In this document: one piece after another, positions 40,246 through 50,172 of the stretch
Numbering within the stretch: position 1 is the first letter of the stretch
How the letters are laid out: every line of letters begins with the position of its first letter
Source: Dyadobacter sp. CY347
Lineage (GTDB): Bacteria > Bacteroidota > Bacteroidia > Cytophagales > Spirosomataceae
Assembly: GCF_021502655.1 (NCBI RefSeq)
Contig: NZ_JAKFFT010000004.1
Location: 558,001 to 622,000, forward strand
DNA: 64,000 nt
Direction of reading: 5' to 3'
Made by a program: the position numbers and the translations under genes
The notes under the pieces: model-generated
Told to the model about the DNA's origin: nothing
Seen by the model: only the letters and a program-made list of their open reading frames with translations
Databases searched by the model: none

Positions 40246-43038
40246 ATGCCATTTACCATGCTTATTTTGAAATATTGCCGTAAACACTTTGGAGCTGTCT
40301 GGATGTGTATTTTGACGTTGGGATCCATTTTTCTGACTGGCTACACGGATAACAAAACGGTTGTTGCCAACGACAAAGATTCACTGGACCTGGGTTCGTT
40401 TATCGAATCGGGTTTTCCATACATTTCCACATCTGTGGATGCGCGCAAGCTTGGGCCGGCTTATCCGCAGGACAATATGGCGGCGCGGACATTAGCTTTG
40501 CAGCTCGGTAATGACACTTATGCCTGTTTTGACACCGATCTTTTACGCTGGTCGGTGGCGTGGACAGGGAAGTATTTGCCAATGGTTTTGATGGCGCAGA
40601 TCTCGTACAAAGACTTTTTTAATAAAAATAACAAAATCGCTGCGCTCACGGGAGATGCGAAAATGGCGACAGGGCTTTATCCAGGCTGGACGTTGGAAAA
40701 GCCGTTTTCAGGAGATTTAGCAAAAATTAATGAAATAAAGCAGCCCACCTGGGCGCCTATGCCAGCTGAGCAAGGGCGATGGAAAGGCGTTTATGTATAT
40801 GGAAATCAAGCTGTTCTCACTTATTCCGTGGGTAATGCGGAGGTTGCTGAGTTACCTGGTAGCACAAAATTTGAAGATCAAACGGCTTTTACAAGAGCGT
40901 TTCAAATTGATAAAAATGCAAAAGAAATCTTCCTGACAGCAGCAGAAGTCCGCAATGCAACAGGTTCGGAGGTGAAAGGCAAAATCGCTTACCTATATCA
41001 CGGTGCGAACAAGGATACGGTAACAGCGGTTGGAATTTTGGGTAAGGGAGGTTCATTGCAGCCTCAAATTACCGGTGATCAATTCCTGACAGTTAAAGTT
41101 CCCGCTTCTCAAAAGGTTATTAACGAGACAGTTGTGATCTGGAAAGGGCCGGCCAGGCTTAGAAAGGCATTTGAAAATTATTGTAAAAAAGGCAAAGTTG
41201 CGATTCCTGATTACAAAAAAGGAGGGCCGGCATTATGGAAAGAAACTGTCGTTACCAAAGGTCAACTCTCGCCGGACACTGCGGCATTCGTCACGGATCA
41301 ACTAACCTTACCATTGCCAAATCCCTGGAAGCGCAATGTGCGTGTAGCGGATGTTGGGTTTTTCAAAGATGGGCGTGCAAGCGTAGTGACGTTTGAGGGC
41401 GACGTTTGGATGATCGAGGGAATTGATAAAAATCTTCCAAACCTGAAATGGACCCGATTTGCGTCGGGTTTTCACGAGCCGATGAGCATTGAGATCGTTG
41501 ATGAGCAGGTTTACATATTCGGAAGGGAAGGCATTGTGAAATTGCACGATATTAATAAGGATGGCGTTGCTGATTTCTATGAGAATTTCTCAAATGTTAT
41601 GAAGCAATCGCCGGAATCGAGGGAATGGGCCGGGGATATGGTGACAGCTCCGGATGGAAGTTTCTACATTGCAAAAGGCGGAAGTCTGGATAATGGGCCG
41701 GGAATGACTTCCAAAACCGGAAAGGGTTTCAGATCAGGTTCATCGCAAAATGGTACAATACTAAAAATAAGCCGAGATGGATTGAAATCAGAGGTTATTG
41801 CGACAGGTTTGCGGGGGCCTTATCTTGGTATCCATCCTGAAAAGGGCACTCTTACCGCTTCCGATCAGCAAGGGAACTTTGTCCCTTCAACCCCCATTTA
41901 TTTAATCAAAAAAGGGGATTATTATGGCGTTCAACCGACTGCGCACCGTTCCGACAATCCGGAAATAGCGCCTCCGCTGACCTGGATCCCGCATAGAGTA
42001 GACCGTTCGAGCATTAGCCAGGCATGGATTACCGGCAATAAAATGGGCCCGCTGAGTGGCAGTTTGATCCATTTCTCATTTGGCCGGCCGGGTTTGTTCC
42101 GTGTTCTGATTGATAGTTCTTCCAGCGTATTTCAGGGTGGGGTTTCGGTTATTCATGCGAATTACCCTGCGCCGACTTCCAAAGGCATTGTCCATCCGGT
42201 TGACGGGCAGCTTTATGTGGCGGGATTTAATTTGTGGGGTTCAACTTCAACGGGAATCAGTGCATTGCTGCGCCTCCGCTACACCGGTAAGCCAAGTTAT
42301 CTTCCCAATCAGTTTAAAGCTGGAAAACAGGGTGTTATCATTGGTTTTGACGCAGAATTAGATCCAAAATCCGCTGCTGATGCGGCTAATTTTGCAGTGA
42401 AAAGATGGAATTATCAGCGCACCGAAGAATATGGATCCGGTCATTTCAAAATGGATGGAACGTCCGGGGAAGAAACGTTGTCTGCAGCAGCTGCCTACTT
42501 GTCGGCAGACCGTAAGAGAATTTTGCTCCTGGTTCCGGGAATGGCCGAGGTCATGCAAATGGAAGTTTCTTATAAACTGACTGCGGCAGATGGTAAAAAG
42601 ATGAACGACAGCTTTTGGTTTACAGTGAACAAAGCGGAAGATATGGATCTGAAATCCAATAGTTTCAGCAATGTTGATCTTGCGCTTCTCGATGTTAAAG
42701 AGCCGGTGATTGCAGAAAAGTCTGAAAAAAAGGTTGTGGTTTCAGCAGCGCATGGAAGGGAAATATTTCAAAAAATGGCCTGCGCCGGTTGCCATTCCGA
42801 AGGTTTGAAAACGGATGGAATGTATGGCCCGCCCTTTCAGAATTTGTACGGTTCCAAACGTATTTTTGAAGATGGGACAAGCGCGGTTGCGGACGAAAAG
42901 TATATAAAAGAATCCATTCTCAAACCGGGAGTTAAAATCGTAAAAGGATATAATGAAGAAATGCCTTCGTTCGTCGGAATCCTGACTGAACCAGACATTG
43001 AATCTGTGACCTTATTCATTAAATCTTTGAAAAAATAA
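40246..43038 (+). CDS. Exported propeller protein with DUF6797-like N-terminus and C-terminal cytochrome c
   Basis: A 930-residue protein with an N-terminal hydrophobic export segment (WMCILTLGSIFLTGY). The N-terminal part (about 50-330, SFIESGFPYISTSVDARKLG) matches the DUF6797-type region found before sugar-dehydrogenase-like propellers. The middle (about 365-690) is a six-bladed propeller with DINKDGVADFYENF, a calcium-like loop, and GSLIHFSFGRPGLFRVL. The C-terminal class I cytochrome c has CAGCH (haem) and a Met ligand in EEMPSF. It likely oxidises a periplasmic sugar or polyol-like substrate and passes electrons to the haem. Its stop overlaps the NmrA-like gene by one base. The substrate is not known. 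Confidence 0.8.
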   Translation: MPFTMLILKYCRKHFGAVWMCILTLGSIFLTGYTDNKTVVANDKDSLDLGSFIESGFPYISTSVDARKLGPAYPQDNMAARTLALQLGNDTYACFDTDLLRWSVAWTGKYLPMVLMAQISYKDFFNKNNKIAALTGDAKMATGLYPGWTLEKPFSGDLAKINEIKQPTWAPMPAEQGRWKGVYVYGNQAVLTYSVGNAEVAELPGSTKFEDQTAFTRAFQIDKNAKEIFLTAAEVRNATGSEVKGKIAYLYHGANKDTVTAVGILGKGGSLQPQITGDQFLTVKVPASQKVINETVVIWKGPARLRKAFENYCKKGKVAIPDYKKGGPALWKETVVTKGQLSPDTAAFVTDQLTLPLPNPWKRNVRVADVGFFKDGRASVVTFEGDVWMIEGIDKNLPNLKWTRFASGFHEPMSIEIVDEQVYIFGREGIVKLHDINKDGVADFYENFSNVMKQSPESREWAGDMVTAPDGSFYIAKGGSLDNGPGMTSKTGKGFRSGSSQNGTILKISRDGLKSEVIATGLRGPYLGIHPEKGTLTASDQQGNFVPSTPIYLIKKGDYYGVQPTAHRSDNPEIAPPLTWIPHRVDRSSISQAWITGNKMGPLSGSLIHFSFGRPGLFRVLIDSSSSVFQGGVSVIHANYPAPTSKGIVHPVDGQLYVAGFNLWGSTSTGISALLRLRYTGKPSYLPNQFKAGKQGVIIGFDAELDPKSAADAANFAVKRWNYQRTEEYGSGHFKMDGTSGEETLSAAAAYLSADRKRILLLVPGMAEVMQMEVSYKLTAADGKKMNDSFWFTVNKAEDMDLKSNSFSNVDLALLDVKEPVIAEKSEKKVVVSAAHGREIFQKMACAGCHSEGLKTDGMYGPPFQNLYGSKRIFEDGTSAVADEKYIKESILKPGVKIVKGYNEEMPSFVGILTEPDIESVTLFIKSLKK

Positions 43039-43964
43039 TGACTGACATAACAAGGTTGCCTGATCCCGGGACAATCATTCTGGCTGGTGCCACTGGCGAA
43101 CTGGGTTTTCTGATTGCAGGCTTCATCATCGAGCGAGGAGGCGTTGTCAAGGCGCTTGTCAGAAAAGGCAGCGGTAACCCGCGTGTTTCGGAACTTCGGC
43201 GTCTGGGCGCGGAGATCATTGAAGTGGATTTTGCAAATGTTGCGGAGCTGACAACGGCCTGCTCCGGCGGAACTTGCGTAGTTTCAGCATTGTCAGGTCT
43301 TAGGGACGTGATTGTGGACATGCAGTCGCGTTTGTTACATGCCGCTGTTGAAGCAGGCGTTCCGCGGTTTATTCCCTCAGATTACAGCATTGATTTCACC
43401 AAGCTGCCTGAAGGCAGTAACCGCAACCTGGACCTTCGGCGGGAATTCGGCAGGAAGCTGAATGATGCGCCCATTGCCGCCACATCTATTCTTAATGGAA
43501 TGTTTACAGATCTGCTAACTGGTCAGGCGCCGGTGGTTTTGTTTAAGATAAAACGCGTGCTCTACTGGGGAGACGCGGACCAGCTAATGGATTTCACAAC
43601 CACAAGGGACACAGCTGCTTATACTGCCGCTGCGGCAATGGATCCTGCCACGCCGCGTTATCTGCGGATCGCGGGAGAAGTGGCTGCCATCCGGGATATT
43701 CAGCGCGCGGCTTCGGAAGCAACGGGTGAAAAGTTCGGGACATTGCGTGCGGGTAGCCTTGGTTTTCTTGGTTTAATGATCAAACTTACACGCACATTAT
43801 CCCCGAATAATGACGAAGTCTTTCCGCCCTGGCAGGGCATGCAATATCTTCATAACATGTTGAGCGGCAAGCCAAAACTAAATCCGCTGGACAATGACCG
43901 CTACCCGGACATCCGCTGGACATCCATACGCGAGGTGCTGGCAACGCGCCGTGAAAATGGGTAG
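43038..43964 (+). CDS. NmrA/isoflavone-reductase-like NAD(P)-binding protein
   Basis: A 308-residue atypical short-chain dehydrogenase. IILAGATGELGFLIAGFIIERG gives the GxxGxxG NAD(P) loop, KALVRKGSG the NADP-phosphate pocket, and FIPSDYSIDFTKLPEGSNR the segment typical of NmrA and aromatic alcohol reductase-like proteins. DTAAYTAAAAMDPATPRYL matches the helix before the C-terminal substrate region. It is cytosolic. Its ATG shares one base with the preceding cytochrome gene's stop (TAATG), so they are coupled. It either reduces a metabolite made in the same pathway or acts as a redox-sensing regulator; sequence does not decide. Confidence 0.85.
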   Translation: MTDITRLPDPGTIILAGATGELGFLIAGFIIERGGVVKALVRKGSGNPRVSELRRLGAEIIEVDFANVAELTTACSGGTCVVSALSGLRDVIVDMQSRLLHAAVEAGVPRFIPSDYSIDFTKLPEGSNRNLDLRREFGRKLNDAPIAATSILNGMFTDLLTGQAPVVLFKIKRVLYWGDADQLMDFTTTRDTAAYTAAAAMDPATPRYLRIAGEVAAIRDIQRAASEATGEKFGTLRAGSLGFLGLMIKLTRTLSPNNDEVFPPWQGMQYLHNMLSGKPKLNPLDNDRYPDIRWTSIREVLATRRENG

Positions 43965-44041
43965 ACTTCCGGTCAGGAAGCGCTTTTTGGAACTATATAA
44001 GCAGTTGAACAAGACTATGCGGGTCCAAAACCATATCATAA

Positions 44042-46225
44042 GTGATAAAGCCATTTTTTGAATCTTCTGAGCCGGACCTGTCACTCGATCGCGTGGATGG
44101 GCGGGTGAAGGTTACGGGAGCTGCCACTTATTCGGCGGACTATGACTTTCCAAATATGGCTTATGCTGTCCTGATTACCAGCATTATAGCGAAAGGAAGC
44201 ATTTTAAGCATTGATTCAAAAAAAGCAGCAGCTGCGCGCGGCGTCCTGGCGGTGATCAGCCATTTGAATTCTCCTGGCGTTCCCGGGTATGGTGAAGTGA
44301 AACAGCCGTCAGAAAGAGCGCCTATCGGAACAGCATTTCGTGTATTTTTTGATAACCTGATCTATTTTAGCGGGCAGCCCGTGGCTATGGTCGTCGCCCA
44401 GACTTTGGAGCAGGCAAATCATGCGGCTTCACTCGTTAAAATCAAATATCAAAAGGAAGTTCATCAGACCAATTTTGAGGAAAATATTCAGAATGCTGTC
44501 ATGGCCGAGGGTGTTCAGAAAAATAAAAATTCACCTTTCCAGGATTATTCGAGAGGAAATCCGGATGCCATTCATGATGCGAAGGTAAAAATCGAGGCCA
44601 CTTACACGATCCCAACACAGCACCACCAACCCATCGAGCCGCATGCGATCATTGCCGTTTGGGAAGGGGAAGATAAGTTGACCGTTTATGATAAAAATCA
44701 AGGGGTTAAATCGGCGCAGGGGAATTTGGCGCAAGCATTCAACCTGCCCCGGGAGAATGTAAAAGTCAATGCGCAATTTATTGGCGGGGCTTTTGGGTCA
44801 GGCATCCGCGTATGGCCGCATACGTTGGCAGCGGTGCTGGCAGCCAGGAAATTGAACCGGCCGGTTAAGCTGGTTTTAGCCCGTGAATTAATGTTTACGT
44901 CCGTCGGTTATCGTCCTTATACAGTTCAAAAAGTGGCTATGGCTGCCGATGAGCAGGGTTTGCTTTCAGCTATTGTGCATGAAGGAGTAGGGCAGACCTC
45001 CACTTATGAAGAACATTTGGAAAGAACGATCCTCGCATCGCGCGCCATGTACGCCTGCCCGAATGTGTCTACAAAATACAGACTTTTGAAACTGGACGTG
45101 AACACGCCCACATGGATGCGTGGCCCGGGAGATGCAACAGGAATGTTCGCATTGGAATCAGCATTGGACGAGCTGGCGTATGCATTGAAAATAGATCCGC
45201 TCGAAATGCGTTTGCGCAATTATGCCGAAAGTGATCCGGAGCGAAATCTGCCGTGGTCTGCAAAGGGGCTCAGGGAATGTTATGAGCTGGGTGCAGACAA
45301 GTTTGGTTGGAAAAATCGACCATTAGAAACGCGAGCTATGCAAAAAGACGGAATGCTCGTTGGCTATGGACTGGCTTCAAGCCTCTATGGTTTTCACCGG
45401 CATCCAAGCAAGGCAAAAGCGATTATGCTTGCCAACGGATCGGTCATTGTGCAAAGCGCAACCATGGATATTGGCCCGGGAACAGGGACTGCCATGACCA
45501 GCATTGCAGCCAAAGTGTTAGGCATCAGCCCTAAACAAATCAGGTTTGACCTGGGCGATTCCAGCCTGCCGGATGCACCTGGACAAAATGGCTCTTCCAC
45601 GATTCCGAGCGTCGGCTCCACAGTGCATGTTGCCTGCGAAGCGCTGAAAACGAAGTTGTCGGAACTGGCCGCCGCAATGCCCGGTGCTGGTTTCAAAACC
45701 GTTTCCTATGCCGACATTTTGAAATATCACAACTTGCCGCAGATCGAGGTCATGGAAGAATCCAAATCCGGCCCGGAGCGAGACCAGTACTCAATGTATT
45801 CTTTCGGGTGTCATTTTGTGGAAGTGCTGGTGAATCCGGTAACGGCTGAAGTGCGTGTCAAGCGCGTCGTTACTTGCGCGGATGTTGGCAAGATCATCAA
45901 TTATAAAACCGCCCGGAGCCAATCGATTGGCGGCGTCGTAGGTGGTATTGGCATGGCGCTCATGGAAGCCGCTGTTATGGACCACCGTTACGGCCGATAC
46001 GTGACCAATGATCTGTCAAGTTATCATCTTCCGGTCCATATAGATACTCCGCAAATCGACGTAATTTATATCGATAAGCCTGATATGGTCGTCAATCCCA
46101 TCGGCTCAAAAGGTCTCGGTGAAATAGCCATCGTAGGCGTAGCCGCCGCCATCGCCAACGCAGTCTTCCACGCCACCGGAAAGCGGGTTAGGGAGTTACC
46201 GATAACGGTTGAGAAGTTGGTTTGA
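44042..46225 (+). CDS. Molybdopterin-binding large subunit of a xanthine dehydrogenase-family enzyme (GTG start)
   Basis: A 727-residue large subunit. It opens DLSLDRVDGRVKVTGAATYSADY, has the molybdopterin motifs GGAFGSGIRVWPHT, MRGPGDATGMFALESALDEL and GQNGSSTIPS, and ends with the catalytic Glu in KGLGEIAIVG. The start is GTG 44042; an in-frame stop lies directly upstream. The family hydroxylates purines, aldehydes or N-heterocycles with a Mo-cytosine or Mo-pterin cofactor and normally partners an FeS and an FAD subunit; neither is adjacent here. No Tat signal is seen, so it should be cytosolic. It is 77 bp downstream of the NmrA-like gene on the same strand. Confidence 0.88.
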   Translation: MIKPFFESSEPDLSLDRVDGRVKVTGAATYSADYDFPNMAYAVLITSIIAKGSILSIDSKKAAAARGVLAVISHLNSPGVPGYGEVKQPSERAPIGTAFRVFFDNLIYFSGQPVAMVVAQTLEQANHAASLVKIKYQKEVHQTNFEENIQNAVMAEGVQKNKNSPFQDYSRGNPDAIHDAKVKIEATYTIPTQHHQPIEPHAIIAVWEGEDKLTVYDKNQGVKSAQGNLAQAFNLPRENVKVNAQFIGGAFGSGIRVWPHTLAAVLAARKLNRPVKLVLARELMFTSVGYRPYTVQKVAMAADEQGLLSAIVHEGVGQTSTYEEHLERTILASRAMYACPNVSTKYRLLKLDVNTPTWMRGPGDATGMFALESALDELAYALKIDPLEMRLRNYAESDPERNLPWSAKGLRECYELGADKFGWKNRPLETRAMQKDGMLVGYGLASSLYGFHRHPSKAKAIMLANGSVIVQSATMDIGPGTGTAMTSIAAKVLGISPKQIRFDLGDSSLPDAPGQNGSSTIPSVGSTVHVACEALKTKLSELAAAMPGAGFKTVSYADILKYHNLPQIEVMEESKSGPERDQYSMYSFGCHFVEVLVNPVTAEVRVKRVVTCADVGKIINYKTARSQSIGGVVGGIGMALMEAAVMDHRYGRYVTNDLSSYHLPVHIDTPQIDVIYIDKPDMVVNPIGSKGLGEIAIVGVAAAIANAVFHATGKRVRELPITVEKLV

Positions 46226-46266
46226 GGTGGGAAAGCTAATTTTTCCGTTAAAGCTCAACCTTTCTG

Positions 46267-49200
46267 CTATTCAAAAACCAACCGCACAATGGTGTGGTTT
46301 TTGGCATTGATGGATGCAGTGATTCGGATTTGGAGTAGGACGCTCAGGTCTTTTACGATGACGAGTCCGATGCCTTTTTGTTCGGGGTATAGAGAAATTT
46401 TTAGCCATTCTTCGTAGGAACGATAGGATTTATTGAGCCATTTGATGAGATCTTCCGGCATGCCTGTTCCGCTGTCCTCAATGATGATTTGCTTCCTGCC
46501 ATCCTGAATGCCTGACGAAATCGTAATTTCCGAAGCGCTGATTTTCAATGCATTGTCCAATAAATTATGCACGATTATCGATAGCAGACTAGGATCGCTC
46601 CATACCTGAAACCCCGGCTCCACATTATTTTTGACAATCACGCCCCTGGAACTGGCGATAGCTGAAAAAAGTGCGCAAATGCCGTCGACCATTTCCCGAA
46701 CCTCTACCTGGGCCATTTGTGTGCGGGACGAGCTGTTTTTGTTCTGAATCTTGATGTAATCCAGCAAATTCTTAGTCAGCGTGCCGATGCGCTCGGAAGT
46801 GTTCAGCGTTTCGTCGCTCATCTTGGTTATCAGCGGATTACCGTTTTCCTGCCTGTGCAGATAAGCATTGATATGCCGCAGCGAATAACCTATATAATGC
46901 AAAGGCGTCTGGATATCGTGATTAACGGCGGCCACAATCTGGCTAATGACGCGATAATGCCGGACGAGGTTGTCTTTCCGCTCCCTTTTTACAAGATAAC
47001 CCGCCCGCCATTTCACTGCCATGAAATACAATCCCAGCATGACCAGCGACAAAAGCACCCGGAACCACCACGTTTCATACCAGGCAGGCAAAATGCGTAA
47101 AACAATCGTCTTGTACATGTAATCATTTGTCAGAAAGCCATTTGCCTTCCTGATTTTAAGATTATAGTGCCCGTGAGACATCTTTGGGATGGATATAACA
47201 AAGTCGGGATCAACCGGGAACCACTTTTCCTTCCTTCTTTTCCCCGACAAGGAATAATGCATTTGAATATTATTCACATGTCCCGCATAGGGCGTTGTAA
47301 CTTGCAGACGGAGTTGTTCCGCATTGTCGGGAACAATAAGCGTGTCTTGCACCGGCATATCCTTTCCATCCATATTGACAGAAGTGATAAAAATGCCTCT
47401 TGATGGCAGCTCAGGCTTCATTTTATTCGGAGCAAACCACACCAGGCCATCCATTGAAGGAAGTGATAATGTGCCGTCGGCCAGTTTGACGGAACATGGA
47501 TTACACCCGCCATTGAATTCATTTGTAGCGAAACCCTGGCTCCGGTCGTAATATAAATAGTAAACCAGATTGTTGCTGTTCCTGGCATAATCCAATAATT
47601 GCCGTTTTGCGACCTGAAACAAACCTCTGTTTGTAGTAATCCAGAAAAAGCCATTAGCATCTTCACTAATGCAATGCGCGAAGGCAAGAAACCGGTCCTT
47701 ATCCAGCGGAAAGTGGATCAATTTATCATTCTTCAACAGAAAAAAGCCGTTGCCATAAGTCGTGATCCAGGTCCCTTCTTGTGTCGTATAAAAACTCCGG
47801 ATGCCCATATTGTTGAAATTGGTCAGCTTTTGGAGCATTCGAGAGCGGACATTGTATCTGAAAAAACCTTTTGTAGCACCTATAAGCAGAACATCGGCTG
47901 ATTCCTGGCCAATGATCGAAACGCCTCCCAAATCTGCTTTCAAAAACAATTTCAGGCGGTGGCTTTCGCCGGAACTTACCAGTTCGTGCAACGTATTCTT
48001 TTCACCACCCACCCAGACCCTGTGTTGTTTATCAATAAAGAGCGACATAAACTTCTCCTGGAATGTTAGGCGCAAGAGCACTTTTCTAGCCGTTTTATCC
48101 AGTTTAAACAGTTCATTACTAATTCCAAACCAGAAAGAACTGTCCGGGTTCATAGGCATGGAAAATTTGTAGGCAAACTTTTCCATAAATGCAGAAACCC
48201 TGCCTGCAAAAAACGGCGAACCCGGTGTATTCCTTCCCAGCAGATAACCCTGGGCAGCAATTACAGCATGTTGTCCGGCTGGTTTTTGGGCATAGTAAGC
48301 ATTATCGGCGTCCTTACCAGCCATTTTTAGCGTCTGGAAATTTTTGTTTTTTATTAAAAATAAACCCTTCGTCGTGCTGCCCAGCAGCAGTGCGCCCGTG
48401 GATTTGCTGTAATGTGCCGAAACAATATCAAGATCTTCAAAATCAAAATTTTCTAAAAGCAGCTTTGTAGTCAAGCGACCATTTGAAGACAGGTTGAGGG
48501 AGTAGAAAGCATTATTGATATACAGAAAAGCACTTTTGGCGACATTGTTCCAGTACAGCTTAAAGTTGTTTTTATCCCTGATAAACTGGGGATTACGGAC
48601 AATGTCACCAATTACTGAAACCACTTCATTATTTTTCCCGCTCCTTATTCTGACAATCCTGCCCAATGCGTCGATGGCAAATGGTTGTGGGCCGATCAGG
48701 AAAAAGTCACGAAACGAGCCGCTGGATGTGTGGATTCGCTTTCCGTTTTTATAGCCGGAAATGGTATTTTGCCTCCAAATGTAAAAAGTCGTGCTGTCCG
48801 AAGCGATGAAGTAATGCTCGCTCATGGGCCTGTTCGGATATTGCGACGGCACGCTTCCGAGCATGCTGTTATGCCGGATGAGCTTACTCGTGAAGGGGTC
48901 CGTCTGCGTGTATTTTTTATAAAATGCTGTGTCAGATTTCACCAGACCGTTATCCTGAATGCCCATGTATTGATTATCCTCGGTGAGGCCGTAAAATTCA
49001 TAGGCAGGATCGGCCTGCGGACTCGGAAGCGCAGGAACGAAACCACGCATCCGGTTGCTGGCAATAGCTACATTGGACTTGTCGAAAGTGAGAAATTTCT
49101 GCCCGTCAAATCGAACGACGCCTACTTCTGTGGCGAGCCAGAAAAAGCCGTTTTTGTCTTCCATAACCGCCTTGACGCTGTTTTGCGGAAGCCCGTTTTC

Positions 49201-49320
49201 ATCAGTGAAATGTTGCAGAAGATACGAGGAATTTCCAGGTTGCGGCTGCGCTTCTGTATGAAAGGCAACGAGCATCATGCAAAGAAAGCACCATAAAACG
49301 ATGACCTGACACATTCTCAT
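46267..49320 (-). CDS. Propeller-type sensor histidine kinase
   Basis: 1017 residues from ATG 49320; a TTG at 49344 is in frame upstream. After a signal/anchor (CQVIVLWCFLCMMLVAF) comes a periplasmic sensor of two-component propeller repeats (FTDENGLPQNSVKAVMEDKNGFFWLAT and others) and a Y_Y_Y domain (about 660-740). One membrane helix (WWFRVLLSLVMLGLYFMAV) leads to a kinase core with phospho-acceptor His801 in VNHDIQTPLHY and an ATPase domain (IIVHNLLDNALKIS, DSGTGMPED, KGIGLVIVKDL). Unlike HTCS proteins it has no receiver or AraC domain. The LuxR-type regulator lies 49 bp upstream on the same strand and is its likely partner. The signal is unknown. Confidence 0.88.
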   Translation of the reverse strand: MRMCQVIVLWCFLCMMLVAFHTEAQPQPGNSSYLLQHFTDENGLPQNSVKAVMEDKNGFFWLATEVGVVRFDGQKFLTFDKSNVAIASNRMRGFVPALPSPQADPAYEFYGLTEDNQYMGIQDNGLVKSDTAFYKKYTQTDPFTSKLIRHNSMLGSVPSQYPNRPMSEHYFIASDSTTFYIWRQNTISGYKNGKRIHTSSGSFRDFFLIGPQPFAIDALGRIVRIRSGKNNEVVSVIGDIVRNPQFIRDKNNFKLYWNNVAKSAFLYINNAFYSLNLSSNGRLTTKLLLENFDFEDLDIVSAHYSKSTGALLLGSTTKGLFLIKNKNFQTLKMAGKDADNAYYAQKPAGQHAVIAAQGYLLGRNTPGSPFFAGRVSAFMEKFAYKFSMPMNPDSSFWFGISNELFKLDKTARKVLLRLTFQEKFMSLFIDKQHRVWVGGEKNTLHELVSSGESHRLKLFLKADLGGVSIIGQESADVLLIGATKGFFRYNVRSRMLQKLTNFNNMGIRSFYTTQEGTWITTYGNGFFLLKNDKLIHFPLDKDRFLAFAHCISEDANGFFWITTNRGLFQVAKRQLLDYARNSNNLVYYLYYDRSQGFATNEFNGGCNPCSVKLADGTLSLPSMDGLVWFAPNKMKPELPSRGIFITSVNMDGKDMPVQDTLIVPDNAEQLRLQVTTPYAGHVNNIQMHYSLSGKRRKEKWFPVDPDFVISIPKMSHGHYNLKIRKANGFLTNDYMYKTIVLRILPAWYETWWFRVLLSLVMLGLYFMAVKWRAGYLVKRERKDNLVRHYRVISQIVAAVNHDIQTPLHYIGYSLRHINAYLHRQENGNPLITKMSDETLNTSERIGTLTKNLLDYIKIQNKNSSSRTQMAQVEVREMVDGICALFSAIASSRGVIVKNNVEPGFQVWSDPSLLSIIVHNLLDNALKISASEITISSGIQDGRKQIIIEDSGTGMPEDLIKWLNKSYRSYEEWLKISLYPEQKGIGLVIVKDLSVLLQIRITASINAKNHTIVRLVFE

Positions 49321-49369
49321 TCGGGCGTCAATAACACATTTCAAATTAAGAGAATGCCGGTGCGGGAAG

Positions 49370-49999
49370 TTACCCGTTCAATTCAAAATATCTCGTAAGC
49401 TCGATGACATTGCTTACGCCCAGTTTTTCGAAGATCTTGGCTTTATAACTGCTTACCGAAGAGGATGACAAGTGAATGTGCTCGCTTATGGCTTTGGTAG
49501 ACAGTCCTTTGGATAACAATTTGGCAACTTCCAGTTCTTTGTCCGTGAGCTTGTCCGTAACTAAATCCTGGCTGCCCTTGTTAAAAAGTTGTCCGAAAAC
49601 CTGTTCCATAACGGAAGGGCTTGCATAAATTTTTCCGCTGATCACAGTATCAATGGCCTGCTTGAATTCTTCATTAAGCGCCGTTTTTGATATGTAACCG
49701 TTGGCCCCGGCTTTCAAAAACGGGAGCGCGTAAAGTTGTTCGTCATAACTCGAACAAACCAGGATCGGAATTTTTGGCTGCTTCATCCGGACAGAATTGA
49801 TCATGCCAACCTTATCCCCGCCGGGTAAATTGATATCCATGATCAGCAAGTTATACGGCTGTTTTTCCAGCAAAGCCAGCGCCTTATTGAAATCGCCTGT
49901 TGCGGTTACCACTGCCCCTGGCATATGTTCCATCAACAAATGCTGAATCCCCATCAAAATAAGAGGATGGTCCTCAGCCACAATAATCTGAATGCTCAT
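49370..49999 (-). CDS. NarL/FixJ-type response regulator
   Basis: 209 residues from ATG 49999 (MSIQIIVAEDHP); an in-frame ATG at 50023 would add eight residues. The receiver has acidic pocket Glu9/Asp10, phospho-acceptor Asp55 in LLIMDINLPG and the switch Lys in YISKTA. The LuxR HTH at the C-terminus reads LTDKELEVAKLLSKGLSTKAISEHIHLS and VSSYKAKIFEKLGV. It is followed 49 bp downstream by the propeller sensor kinase, so the two form a cognate operon. It diverges from a degenerate receiver gene, with a 173-bp shared promoter region between them. Assignment secure; targets not identifiable here. Confidence 0.92.
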   Translation of the reverse strand: MSIQIIVAEDHPLILMGIQHLLMEHMPGAVVTATGDFNKALALLEKQPYNLLIMDINLPGGDKVGMINSVRMKQPKIPILVCSSYDEQLYALPFLKAGANGYISKTALNEEFKQAIDTVISGKIYASPSVMEQVFGQLFNKGSQDLVTDKLTDKELEVAKLLSKGLSTKAISEHIHLSSSSVSSYKAKIFEKLGVSNVIELTRYFELNG

Positions 50000-50160
50000 G
50001 AGGAACGTAAGTATGAATGACAACTGGCATTTTCACCAAACAAGTTAGAAAAAATTGTCATAGAATTAATTTGGTGGGGTATTTAATTTTTTTAATGCTC
50101 AAATAACATTTTTTAGTGATCAATTCAATTATCTCCTGTGTCGCTAACAGCTATACGTAA

Positions 50161-50168
50161 TAGTTTTG
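50161..50168 (+). promoter_or_regulatory. Putative -7 element for the degenerate receiver gene
   Basis: TAGTTTTG matches TAnnTTTG exactly and ends 4 bp before the ATG at 50173, so the transcript would be nearly leaderless. The -33 position is not a good TTTG, so this may be a weak or factor-dependent promoter or a chance match. Confidence 0.35.
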
Positions 50169-50172
50169 CACC

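Noticed and set aside
43965..44041. Possible small FeS subunit upstream of the molybdopterin subunit
   Set aside because: The gap is only 77 bp and has no frame with Cys motifs.
49344..49367. Possible terminator or small RNA between the LuxR regulator and the propeller kinase
   Set aside because: The 49-bp gap shows no stem and loop of note; the genes look co-transcribed.
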